Assembly: GCA_964058845.1 (NCBI GenBank)
Contig: CAXKVR010000008.1
Span: 248,001 to 312,000, forward strand
DNA length: 64,000 bases
From: Carex sylvatica
Taxonomy: Eukaryota > Streptophyta > Magnoliopsida > Poales > Cyperaceae
Reading direction: 5' to 3'
A program made the translations under genes and the position numbers. The notes beneath the pieces are model-generated. The model worked only from the letters and a program-made list of their open reading frames with translations. It ran no database searches and was not told where the DNA came from. Positions within the stretch are counted from its first letter, which is position 1. Each line of letters opens with the position of its first letter. Below, piece after piece: positions 12,274 to 22,438 of the stretch.

Positions 12274-13383
12274 TGTTGGTTGTAGCAATAATCTTTTTCG
12301 TCTATTTGACTAATTTGCAAAATATACAATTATTGAATTTTACAATTTCTTCTATTTTTAAAAGATATACAGGTTCAAGTCAAATGAAATTGCAATATGG
12401 AATACTTGAACTGAAGAAATTATGAAGACACTTATCAATAATTTAAATTGTAAAATTATAAACTTGATAAAGTGTTTTTGATGTTATTTCAACAGGATAC
12501 AAACGTTGGTAACATTTGTAAAACGTTCTAACGATTTAACCTATAAGAAAACACTAATGAACAGCTTGATCAAACTTAGAAGGAATTACAAAAGTTATAA
12601 CTTTTGTGAAAAAAGTTATAACGTTTTATAAAAGTTATTACATTTTCACAAAAGTTGTAACGTTTTAAAAAGTTTCAAACTTCAGAAATCCTATTCTGAT
12701 CAAGTTTTATAGTGTCAAATCGTTGGTAACGTTTTATAATCGTTGGTAACGTTTTGATCGATTTCAAAGCTATCATAAAATTAAAACCATAAATTGCATT
12801 TTGAACTAAAATATTGGTAACGTTTTAGGTCAAACAGCTCATTTTTGAGCTGTTTCTATAAATATGGCTTTCAGGTCTCTTCCCCACTTAACCTAGCCGC
12901 CTCTTACATTGCAAAAATCTATTTTCTGTGGGCTTGAGTTCCTCCATTGTTGGGAGAGCTTAAAACTTCAATATTCCTCAAACAACCTCAAATCCACTTC
13001 ACTAATCTTGAGTTAGATTAGGTTAGAGTGAGCTTTTGAGTGTTTCTCTTGTGGAGATTTTTCTTTGAGACTTTGTTCTCTCCTTCTTGAGTTGTTCGTG
13101 TGACTTTTCTTGGTTGTAAGGACTCGTCGGCACTCATCTCTAGTTGGTCGTGTGACTTTCCTTGGTTTTAAGAGCTCATCAGTTCACAAGTTGTAAATAT
13201 TTCGTATTGGGTAATAGAAAGGCGCACCTAGAAGAGGTTGCGACACCCCGGAGATGTAGGCCTTTGTTTTGGAGAACTCCGTTATCATTCCGCATGTCAA
13301 TTTTCTCTAAACTCATCTATTTACTTTAATTTGTGATTATTTTCAGTTTTTAGATCAATTAGTGGTGCCTCAATAGTTTAACA
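12274..13383 (+). mobile_element. Copia LTR 2 (complete, 1110 bp)
   Basis: It starts TGTTGGTTGTAGCAATAATC and ends GTTTAACA, followed by PBS TGGTATCAAAGC at 13387-13398. The boundaries agree with the independent solo LTR at 53206-54262, whose ends are fixed by a target duplication. The body carries iterated AAAAGTTATAACGTTTT-type words. Confidence 0.88.
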
Positions 13384-16165
13384 AAGTGGTATCAAAGCAA
13401 GTTACTCAAATTAAGACACACTTAATTTGAGTTAGGTCAACTTGATGTTGCACAAAAAATGTATAGTACAAAGTTTCAGTACAGCAAGCTGTATTTTTTA
13501 ATCTTAAATACACTTTAAATTCAGATTGCAAGTGTACAATCCTACCGCGTAGTATATTATCGGGTATCGATCCTCAGAGAGTACGTTTAGATACTATGGT
13601 TAAACTTAATTAATTGACTTCAGAAAAATAAAAAGAAAGTAAGTGCAATAAAATAGAATGAGGATTTTTTTTAAGTAATCCTAAGTTGGGTTCAATACCC
13701 AAAAATAAGGAATTGTAAACAATAGATGTAAATAAAATAAAGAAAGTAAAGATTGGTTTTCTTTCAAGTTAAGGAGATCTAGGGGTATTCGGTCTACAAT
13801 TCCTTGCTAATTCTACCTAATATGTCATTAAGGGTCACTTTCATGAATTAATAACGTGCCTAAGCAATTCAAACTTCACAGTTACGTCCTTCATCCTAGC
13901 TACCTAGACCATAAGCTCTTGTTAGTCTCTCATCTCCTTAAATATTAGTACTTCACGGTTACGTCCTTCATACCAATATCCGATTCAATTTGAGATATCC
14001 TAATAAGGGTATGACTTCACAGCTACGTCATTCACCAAGTTTCTAACCCTAATTTCTGTAGTTCCAGTTTGATTTCGCAGTTGGTTAGACCTTAATCAAA
14101 ACCTAAGGTATTTGTGTTCATAATTGGTACTTCCTCTCGTCCTAACTACTTTGGTTCTTTCGAATCCAAAGCGGAACTACATCGATTTTAAGTACTAATT
14201 ATGTAATTAACACAAATTATAAATCTCAAAAATTAGCATCAAATCTCATAAAATAATCACAATAAAAATAAATAACCGAATAAGATACAATTAAACAAGT
14301 TCATGCATTGACCTAAACCCCTAGAAAGAGATCTATTCTCTCTTAGAGAGATCCATTACAAAAGTTGGCAAAAATAAGAAAAAATGAGATAAAGAAATAG
14401 TTACACCCTTTATTGAATCAAGAACCTCAATCTTGTCGAAATCTTGCTTGGACCTTGTTCTCATTTCTAGAAAAGCTTCAGGGACTTCTAGAATGGCTGC
14501 AGATTTATTGCTATATTTTATGAAAATTGGCATGCACCAAAGGGTGAGAGAGAGAGAGAGTTGTAAGATGAGAGATGTGAGAGCTTAGATTGAATGGAAA
14601 ATGAACCCTCCTTATATAGCAAAAGACTATGTCCAATTTAGAGGCTAAAATGTGGAGTTAGTGGGTGCTATCTTTGCCTTATTTTTCTGGCTGCCTTGTC
14701 CAAGTTTAGCTGTAAAAATGCGTCCCTGGCTCGCTAAAAATAGAAACGGTGTTGAAAACATGTATTTCTGGCTGTCTGCGGGTCCACTATGTCTGCACTC
14801 TACATGACTGCAGGTGCTCCGGCCGCACTAATAAAATTTATGTGTTGTTCTAAAGTTCATGAAATTGGCTAAGTACTGAGTGTGGGTGGATGACCTGAAC
14901 TGGAGGTGAGTGCGTCCGCACTAGGCTCAGACTTTTTTTCTGTGAAGTGCTGAGATGCTGAAAATTCATCTAAGTGCTGAGTGCGTCTGCACTGGACAAC
15001 AAACTTCTTTTTTATTTTCTCAGGTTATAGATCTTCTCGTTGGCTTTTCGAAAAGTGGTCATATGCCCAAAACAGAGTTACGAGTCAAAAGTTCTGTTTT
15101 AAGTTTAGACTCTATTTTTGGCTGCTGCTACGGTGCGTCTGCACTGGGCACAGATATTTTCTGTGCGACCAGAGTGCGGCTGCATCGATATCCGTGCGTC
15201 TGCACGGATTTTGATGAATAACTTATTATACTTTTTTTAAAATTGGTGCGCATCCAGAAATCCATCTAAGTACTCAGTACAGCTGTATCAAAAACCGTGC
15301 ATCCGCACTAGGCATTTTTCTTCATTTTTCTTCATCTCCTGCAAATTAAAACTAAACAAATGCAGTAACTTGATTCTAGGTGTACTATATTCTCTTTATA
15401 TTCAAAATACAAGATATTTGGTATTATTTCATGATGAAAACTAGATCGAATATGTATATAATTTATACTTATCACTTGACAAATGGCACCCTATAGATGT
15501 GTGAAAGAACCCCCAATTTTCGGTAATACAACCAACAATTTTAGTCATTTATTGATACAACCAAAAATTATTCAAATTGCCAAAAATAAACTAAAGAAGG
15601 TATATCTTAGTTATTAATCTAAAAATAATTAATATATACTCTTGTAGATGTGTTTGATTGCAACTCATAAAGAAAATACTTGGATCATTAATAGTTGTTG
15701 CACACAAATATTACGGATAATCCAAACTCTGCATAATTATAAAACACGTTTCCACAACGTACCAATTATGTGTGACAACACTAGTGCTATAATAATTTTC
15801 AAAAATCTTTGATTTGCTATGTTATTGGTAATGTATGAATTGATGCATGCTTTATTAGCTTTTATTGACAATCCTTGATTAAAATTGCAATTGTTAAATG
15901 GATATGTCAATATTTTTAATTGAATCATAAATGATTTCCTCAATTGTTAATTATCTTTCATATATTACAAAATTGAGGGAGAGTTCATATTTTGAGGGGG
16001 GGCACTTTAAAATTTGTGCTAATTTTTCTCCCTTTTGTCGATTTTCAAAAGGGAGAGAAATTGTTAGACATGCAAAATAATAATTGGGTAAACCAAATTA
16101 AAAAAAAAATTGATTTATGCACTTACTCGCATTGTATGTTTTGCAAATCGTCAAAAGAAAAAGAT
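13384..16165 (+). mobile_element. Copia internal region, copy 2, split by a solo LTR
   Basis: 13384-13440 repeats the PBS leader of copy 1 (AAGTGGTATCA...). The copy resumes at 15475 and runs to 16165, almost identical to 11582-12273 including the degenerate RNase H remnant. Leaving out the insertion and one CTTGA duplicate, the length is about 748 bp, the same as copy 1, so both share the same internal deletion. Confidence 0.85.
13446..15474 (-). mobile_element. Solo LTR, Athila/Tat-like Gypsy family 2 (2029 bp)
   Basis: It begins TGTTGCACAAAAAATG and ends ATACTTATCA (plus strand) and is flanked by perfect CTTGA duplications at 13441-13445 and 15475-15479. The left ~150 bp (AGTTTCAGTACAGCAAGCTG, GGTATCGATCC) resemble the PBS-proximal end of the LTR at 20558, which implies minus orientation. 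No internal coding region is present, so it formed by LTR-LTR recombination. It includes iterated GTGCGTCTGCACTGG words at about 14780-15310. Confidence 0.88.
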
Positions 16166-17461
16166 TGTTGGTTATAACAATAATTTTTTCGTTTATTTGA
16201 CTAATTTGCAAAATATACAATTATTGAATTTTACAATTTCTTTTATTTTTGAAAGATATACAGGTTCAAGTCAAATGAAATTGCAATATGGAATACTTGA
16301 ATTGAAGAAAATTATGAAGACACTTATCAATAATTTAAATTCTAAAATTATAAACTTGATAAAGTGCTTTTGATGTTATTTCAACATGATACAAACGTTG
16401 GTAACATTTGTAAAACGTTCTAACGATTTAACCTATAAGAAAACACTGATCAACAGCTTGATCAAACTTAGAAGGAATTACAAAAGTTATAACTTTTGTG
16501 AAAAATGTTATAACGTTTTATAAAAGTTATAACATCTGTGAAAAAGTTATAACTTTTATGAAAAATATATGTGAAAAAGTTATAACGTTTTACAAAAAAT
16601 TATAACGTTTTAAAAAGTTATAACGTTTGTGAAAAAATTATAATGTTTGTGAAAAAGTTATAACGTTTTATAAAAGTTATAACATTTTCACAAAAGTTGT
16701 AACATTTTAAAAAGTTTCAAACTTCAGAAATCCAATTTTGATCAAGTTTTTACAGTGTCAAATCATTAGTAACGTTTTATAATCGTTTGTAACATTTTGA
16801 TCAATTTCAAAGCTATCAGAAAATTAAAACTCTAAATCGCATTTTGAACTAAAATGTTGATAATGTTTTATAAAATGTTGGTAATGTTTTATAAAATGTT
16901 GATAACATTTTAGGTCAAACAACTCATTTTTGAGCTGTTTCTATAAATATAGCTTTGGGGTCTCTTCTCCACTTAACCTAGCTGCCTCTTACATTGCAAA
17001 AATATATTTTCTGTGGGCTTGAGTTCCTCCATTGTTGTGAGAGCTTAAAACTTCAATATTTCTTAAACAACCTCAAATTCACTTCACTAATCTTGAGTTA
17101 GATTAGGTTAGAGTGAGCTTTTGAGTGTTTCTCTTGTGGAGATTTTTCTTTGAGACTTCGTTCTCTCATTCTTGAGTTATTCGTGTGACTTTTCTTGATT
17201 GTAAGGGCTTGCTGGCTCTCATCTCTAGTTGGCCATGTGACTTTCCTTAGTTGTAAGGACTCATCGGTTCACAAGTTGTAAACCTTTTGTATTGGGTAAT
17301 AAAAAGGCACACCTAGAAGAGGTTGCAATACTCCGGAGACGTAGGTCTTTGTTTTTTCGAACTCCGTTATCATCCCGCGTGTTAATTTTCTCTAAACTCA
17401 TCTATTTACTTTCAATTACGATTATTTTTAGTTTTTAGATCAGTGCCCCAATAGTTTAACA
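16166..17461 (+). mobile_element. Copia LTR 3 (1296 bp, expanded internal repeats)
   Basis: It matches LTR 2 from TGTTGG to GTTTAACA but is nearly 190 bp longer. The extra length comes mainly from extra copies of GTGAAAAAGTTATAACGTTT-like words at about 16480-16720. It is followed directly by MULE sequence, with no PBS. Confidence 0.85.
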
Positions 17462-18446
17462 TGACGAACTTGTCCCGGGGCAATTTTATACCAATATAGA
17501 TGAACTTATAAAGAAAATCTATGAGACTCATATTCATGGCAACTGGGAATGTCAAATACACTAAAGGGACTGAACAAGGTTAGTTGTGCTATGTAAAACT
17601 CACTCGTGGTGCGAGTTCTGCATTTTTGTAATCCCTGCGGGTTCAGGGGAAGTATGGATGATTAAGATGTGTGAACCACCCTATACATGCAAGTCTGCAT
17701 CCACAATGATAGACCATTCACAGCTGACGGCATCACTAATTGTCAATGCAATTGAGGAAGACATTAAAGAGGACCCATCTATGAGCACCACGGCAGTGGC
17801 TAGAACCGTCAGACACAAATACAAATATGTAACCCCAAAATACAACATGCTGTGAAGAGGTCGTGAACTTGCAGTTTGCAGAATATTCGATAGTTGGAAG
17901 GATTCATATGGCTATCTGGTACCATTGCTCCAGGTCATGGCAAGTACAAATGTGGGCACTGTATATGAGCAGTGGCATGGCCCCTTTTTTGATAAGGAGG
18001 GAGTGCTAATAGAGGGAGCTCAACAATTCAAGGGCATAGCATGGGCTTTTGGTACTTGTATCCAAGCTGTGCCATACATCAGACCCGTTATCAGTATTGA
18101 TGCATGCTTCATGTCTGGCCGTTACGAGGGGAGGTTACTGATAGCATGTGCATATAATGTTGAGAATCAGTTGTTGCATTTGGCCTTTGCAATTGTTCAG
18201 AAAGAGGATGGTGAGAACTGGGGATTCTTTATGCAATTTTTAAAAAGACGGGTGATTGGGGAAGGAAAGTTTTTCTTTGTGATATCAGATCAGCACAAAG
18301 GAATAAAATATATTTTTTATCGTGAAGATTACGGTTGGTCAACACGTACTGTCCAGTGTGTGCACAGGTTGTGTATGCAAAATGTTGCGGAGAACCTTTC
18401 CAAGGCAATCGAGGGCGACGATTGGGTTCTACAAATATTTAGATGA
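17462..18446 (+). pseudogene. Mutator-like (MULE/MuDR) transposase, N-terminal part, disrupted
   Basis: Related proteins cut and paste Mutator-superfamily DNA transposons. From 17475 the frame reads a MuDR-type N terminus (GQFYTNIDELIKKIYETHIH), then a CxC/hTC zinc-type segment, DHSQLTASLIVNAI, and the transposase core with VISIDACFMSGRYEGRLL (first catalytic Asp of DDE) and FFVISDQHKGI (second Asp). Frames 17586-17855 and 17925-18446 are in the same phase and separated only by a TGA at 17853-17855, where family members usually continue. After 18446 a stop ends the protein before the catalytic Glu and the SWIM finger. The 5' side abuts Copia LTR 3, so the start codon is unknown. The element is dead. 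Confidence 0.82.
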
Positions 18447-18461
18447 AATTGCAGAAAGAAA

Positions 18462-18640
18462 AAGTCGAGAAAGATTGTAGAGATGACCAGCAGTTTTGCA
18501 AAGGTATATATATTTCAATTGTTTACATATATTATTGTATTTCAAGAAAAAGATTTTTTTAGTACAATTATTTTCTTACATTATTGTATTTCAAGAAAAA
18601 GCCGAGAAGGGTGGTAGAGATGACCAGCAGTCTGGAGCTG
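18462..18640. repeat. Local duplications after the MULE frame
   Basis: GTAGAGATGACCAGCAG occurs at about 18475 and again at about 18613. ATTATTGTATTTCAAGAAAAAG occurs at about 18530 and 18581. These overlapping direct repeats indicate small tandem duplication at the junction of the MULE and the antisense PMD pseudogene. Confidence 0.6.
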
Positions 18641-19763
18641 ACCCCGGACATAAGAAATCCCTCTACCCGTCTCTTCATAACTCTGATAACTGTCTCATAT
18701 GGAACCGTATGCAGGGCATCTATCTGGGTCAGGATCTCCCCACTGGGGATGTGGCTCTGGCATAACTGGGCAATTTACGGGCAAATGTAACCACGACCAA
18801 TGCTGGAGCAGAAGAAGCGGTCCAAAAATCTGCTTATTCTTCACCAGAAAATTTAACTTAAAATAAGAACTTGATGCTTCTTATTCAACCTTAAATAACA
18901 ACGTATATTAATACAGACTTACCATACAAGCATGACACATGCCTCTGTATAAGTGGGCGAGGACGACTCCACCCCAATTCCATCTCGATTCTTTCTCCGT
19001 GTTCCTCAGTAGGAAGAGATACATAATTGGGACCGCGTCACCGCTAGAATTCTCAAACATGACAGCATCACATAAATTCAGCACAAATACCCTAGTATAC
19101 CTGCAATATAAAATAATCAATATAAATAATTGAGATTGTTGATGAACTAATAAGTTATTTTAAAGAGTGTAATGGTACCTCCTAACCGCCTCAATATCAG
19201 CAGTCTCAGGGAATATCTGATTCTGAAAGAAGTGAGACCAGAGTGCCGCTAGAGAAATACAATATCCAGAATACTGAAAGTCATCATCCTCCCCCTTCTT
19301 CTTCTTCTTTAATTTCTTCTGCATGTTCTTCGCATCACACCCTAACAGCTCCGGTATCATCCTCTGCAGGTCTGGATGGTCTAAGATGCCACCTATGGGC
19401 TCGCCATCGATGGGTAAGCCCCATAAGGCGCTCACATCACCAAGGGTGACTGTCATCTCCCCGACCGGGAGATGAAATGTATGGGTCTCAGGTCGCCATC
19501 TCTCCTCTAGACCATGCATCAGAGACTGATTGATCTTACTTTGCGGCATGGTGGTAAGCTGATACAACCCAAGGTTCATGAGGCATCGCTAGATTTCTTC
19601 ATGGAGAACAAACAGAATCTCAGACCTGCGGTGCCTCACCATAAGCATGACATCATCATGTATTTATTACAATTTGTGAGACTCAAATCGTGTCAATTTT
19701 TTAGAACTATTTACATTAAGTATAAAAATCACGTACCTCAACGGATGCCAATGAGACGCGGTG
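18600..19763 (-). pseudogene. Plant mobile domain (PMD, MAIN/MAIL-like) pseudogene, 3' part
   Basis: PMD proteins occur as host genes (MAIN, MAIL1) and as passengers of Mutator-like and other transposons. Exon pieces on the minus strand have usable splice sites: 19737-19763, 19625-19179, 19100-18923, and 18829 to about 18600. They encode ERWRPETHTFHLPVGEMTVT, LWGLPIDGEPIGG, MYLFLLRNTEKESRWNWGG, VLAHLYRGMCHACM and GPLLLLQHWSWLHLP, all hallmark PMD blocks in the right order. There is a TAG in frame at 19589-19591 and a TGA in the last exon (after AYGSI). The N-terminal exon is cut by the retroelement block and seems to continue at 26412. It lies antisense to, and immediately after, the MULE transposase, so the two were probably parts of one element. 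Confidence 0.78.
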
Positions 19764-20005
19764 TGGTCAAATTCCCCGAGGGGTTGTTCGGGTATCTTGC
19801 ATTTAGTTAGTTTAAAGACCTACCTGGTACCTGATTTGGGATTTTTGCTTGAGGACAAGCAAGATTTCAGCTTGGGGGAATTTGATATCCCACAAACATA
19901 TCTACTTTTCGACCTATATTTTGTATATCGTCGGGTATCGATCACAGGGACGGTTCAAATTCCAAAAAATAAATGATGTCGTCCCCGGCAACGGCGCCAA
20001 AAACT
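19764..20005. mobile_element. Scrambled Athila/Tat junction: 3' internal end, LTR start, PBS
   Basis: 19797-19882 repeats, in plus orientation, the 3' internal end found inverted at 22066-22155 (CTTGAGGACAAGCAAGATTT, PPT AGCTTGGGGGAATT). An LTR start TGATATCCCACAAACATATC follows at 19883. After about 42 bp the sequence switches to LTR interior in minus orientation (GTCGGGTATCGATCACAGGG), then to a minus-strand PBS at 19982-19999 (TCCCCGGCAACGGCGCCA, complementary to tRNA-Asp type primer use). A short CCCGAGGGGTTGTT at 19778 is shared with gag at about 20488. Confidence 0.7.
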
Positions 20006-20140
20006 TGTTCACACAAAAGCGTATGGTACAAAGTTTCAGTACAGCGAGCTGTACCTTTTAACCTTTAATACACCTTCGGTTCAGACTGCAAGTGCACAGT
20101 CCTATCGAGTAGTATATCGTCGGGTATCGATCACAGGTAT
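20006..20140 (-). mobile_element. Athila/Tat-like LTR end fragment
   Basis: This matches the first ~135 bp of the LTR at 20558 (TGTTCACACAAAAGCG onward) and ends abruptly in a local repeat of GTATCGATCAC. The adjoining PBS (19982-19999) sets minus orientation. Confidence 0.75.
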
Positions 20141-20160
20141 CGATCACTGCAAGTACACCT

Positions 20161-20533
20161 TTAATATGTCCCACTTCGCAGTGTGATGGCTTTGACCTCT
20201 CCTCTGGGGTTGAGTTCTGGTTGACTGGGCAGCCTTCCAGGTTGTGGTTGATTCGGTGCGGCTTGATGATCCATTTTCTCCAATATCAATTTATTCTGAG
20301 CAACCAGTTGAGCATTCATCGTTTGCATCTGTTGCATTTGCTCAAAAATCATCTGGTTCATCTTCCCTTGCTCATGCATGAAATTACTCACAGCGGGAGT
20401 GATATATGGCTGGGGAGGACCGGATTGAGATGCTTGGTTGTTTGAGATGGGAAATGAAGCATTGTTGTAGAAGTTTCGGTTGTTGCCGCCCGAGGGGTTG
20501 TTGAATGGGGCGGGGTTGTTGAAGTTTCGGTTG
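20161..20533 (-). pseudogene. Gag C-terminal fragment, Athila/Tat-like Gypsy
   Basis: The minus-strand frame includes an Asn-rich stretch (NRNFNNPAPFNN), FMHEQGKMNQMIFEQMQQMQ, a coiled-coil-like Gln/Met segment, and NPRGEVKAITLRSG, the segment just before protease in plant Gypsy gag-pro. The N-terminal gag is missing: the PBS at 20534 is joined straight onto gag interior through a shared CGGTTGT-like stretch. A second, frame-shifted copy of the RLPSQPELNPRGEVKAITL segment sits at about 26310-26385. Confidence 0.78.
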
Positions 20534-20551
20534 TCCCCGGCAACGGCGCCA
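20534..20551 (-). promoter_or_regulatory. Primer-binding site (tRNA-Asp type)
   Basis: The plus strand reads TCCCCGGCAACGGCGCCA; the reverse complement TGGCGCCGTTGCCGGGGA is the classic PBS of Athila/Tat Gypsy elements. It lies 6 bp from the LTR end at 20558, as expected for a minus-strand element. Confidence 0.9.
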
Positions 20552-20557
20552 AAAACT

Positions 20558-22065
20558 TGTTCACACAAAAGCGTATGGTACAAAGTTTCAGTACAGCGAG
20601 CTGTACCTTTTAACCTTTAATACACCTTCGGTTCAGACTGCAAGTGCACAGTCCTATCGAGTAGTATATCGTCGGGTATCGATCACAGGGACGGTTCAAA
20701 TCTAAACCGGACTTTACTTAAATTAGTTAAAGACTAGAAGTGAGAAATGGTTGGTTTTTGGTATTTAATTCCTAATCAGTTCAATAACAGTAATTAAATG
20801 AAAGACAATAAATAAACTAGGTTTAAATCAATAATAAAAGGAGTTTCCAGGGTTTCAGACTTATCTCAGTTCTGCTCTTAGTCCCTGACACGGACCGTGT
20901 AATTTCTTACACGGGTCGTATCAGCTTACACGGGTCGTATCAGTTTACACGGACCGTGTACTGTCGTACACGGGTCGTGTGGACTTCGAGTTAATGCACC
21001 AGTCACTGTTTCTTTACATGGTTCCTTTGTGTAGGGTTCAACTGACCAGACCTAATGTTTCTAAACCTTAACTGTCGTATGTTGGTTTATCGACTTGGTA
21101 TGGAATCTGCAATATCTGCCCTCTTTGGGCTCTAAACCTCAACTGTCGTATATTGGTTCGAGTTACCAAGTTACTTGTTTGGAATACTAAAGGTAACCTC
21201 TTATCCGTCGATAAGAGGAAATGTTCACCTTCCGGCTACTAGTTGGTTTCCCCTGTCGGATCACTAATCCTACCTCATGTACTTAATCTGGTTGCAAGAT
21301 CAAATTGGACACAGTAACTTATAGATGTGGCCTCATCTAGTGGTCAAACCAAATAATAATCAAGCAATTCAAACTAAGCAATTAAAATCAATCACAATCA
21401 AGTAAACACAAATTTCAACGTAAAAATCCAATAACTAGATGCAAAACAAAACATTCGATTACATCTTAACCCTAGAAACAAATAAAACTACTCAAACATA
21501 GTATTAAAACAGATAACAAAGATAAATGAATAAGAATTCATTCTAAAACCCGAAGTACAAAGAAGATCCACAACAAAAACTTGCGTCTTTTACTTCTCAA
21601 CTTCGTCTCCAAGCAATAGCCGTCAATCTCTAACCCTAGAATTGTCTCCCTGCTCCAGCATGCCTTTCTGGTGCAAGAAATCCCGTCTTTATAGCCTAGG
21701 CCGACTTTCCTTCCATCAGATTTCTTTCCATAACTCTAGATCTCTTTCCGGATTTGTCTGATACGACCCGTGTAACATCCTGTACGGGTCGTGTGCCTGT
21801 GTCTCTTCTGAGGTCGAGTCAGCAGTCGTGTCTGTGGTCGAGTCGAGGTTGGTACGACCCGCACAAGATTGTACACGGGTCGTGTAAATACTTCTCAAAT
21901 TCCAGATTCTCCTCAATTTCATCTCATTCCTGCAAAATAAGAACAAACTTGCAGTAGTACCACATTCTATGGATATTTTAATGAAATACAACCGATGAAA
22001 TGATTCTAGACACAGGTTTTGGTACAAAATATAGGTCGGAAAGTAGATATGTTTGTGGGATATCA
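20558..22065 (-). mobile_element. Athila/Tat-like LTR, family 1 (1508 bp)
   Basis: Read on the minus strand it starts TGATATCCCACAAAC at 22065 and ends TTTTGTGTGAACA at 20558. It is followed by the PBS on one side and preceded by PPT-like AGCTTGGGAAAATT on the other. A PPT before and a PBS after mean that it sits between two internal regions. Iterated near-palindromes ACACGGACCGTGT and ACACGGGTCGTGT are concentrated at 20888-20983 and 21765-21890. ORF 21716-22099 is inside the LTR and is not a gene. Confidence 0.88.
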
Positions 22066-22438
22066 AATTTTCCCAAGCTGAAATCTTGCTTGTCCTCAAG
22101 CAAAAATCCCAAATCAGGTACCAGGTAGGTCTTTAAACTAACTAAATGCAAGATGAATTCCTAATTGTGAAAGCTTACATGAGTTACTATTATCAAGAAC
22201 CTCGAGAATCACTTTGACAACAATTTGGACTTTTCCTTAACCAATTTTGATTCACCCCACAAATTTACCAATCAAACTTCAAATTCTGAGACACTTTGAT
22301 ATTTGTAAAGACTAATTACTTGAATTTATCAATATTTCACCTTTCTTCTGAAACAATGCCCTCGTTTGTGGTGTTTTGCCTCCCCAAGCTTGAACCAAGC
22401 TTAAGTTAGAAAGTCGCAGACTTTGTGTGTTGATATAT
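22066..22438 (-). mobile_element. 3' noncoding internal region and PPT of the Athila/Tat element
   Basis: It reads towards the LTR with the phrase CTTGAGGACAAGCAAGATTT and the purine tract. It also carries TTCAAGCTTGGGGA-like sequence at about 22380. It is interrupted at 22438 by the solo LTR and resumes at 24262. Confidence 0.7.
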
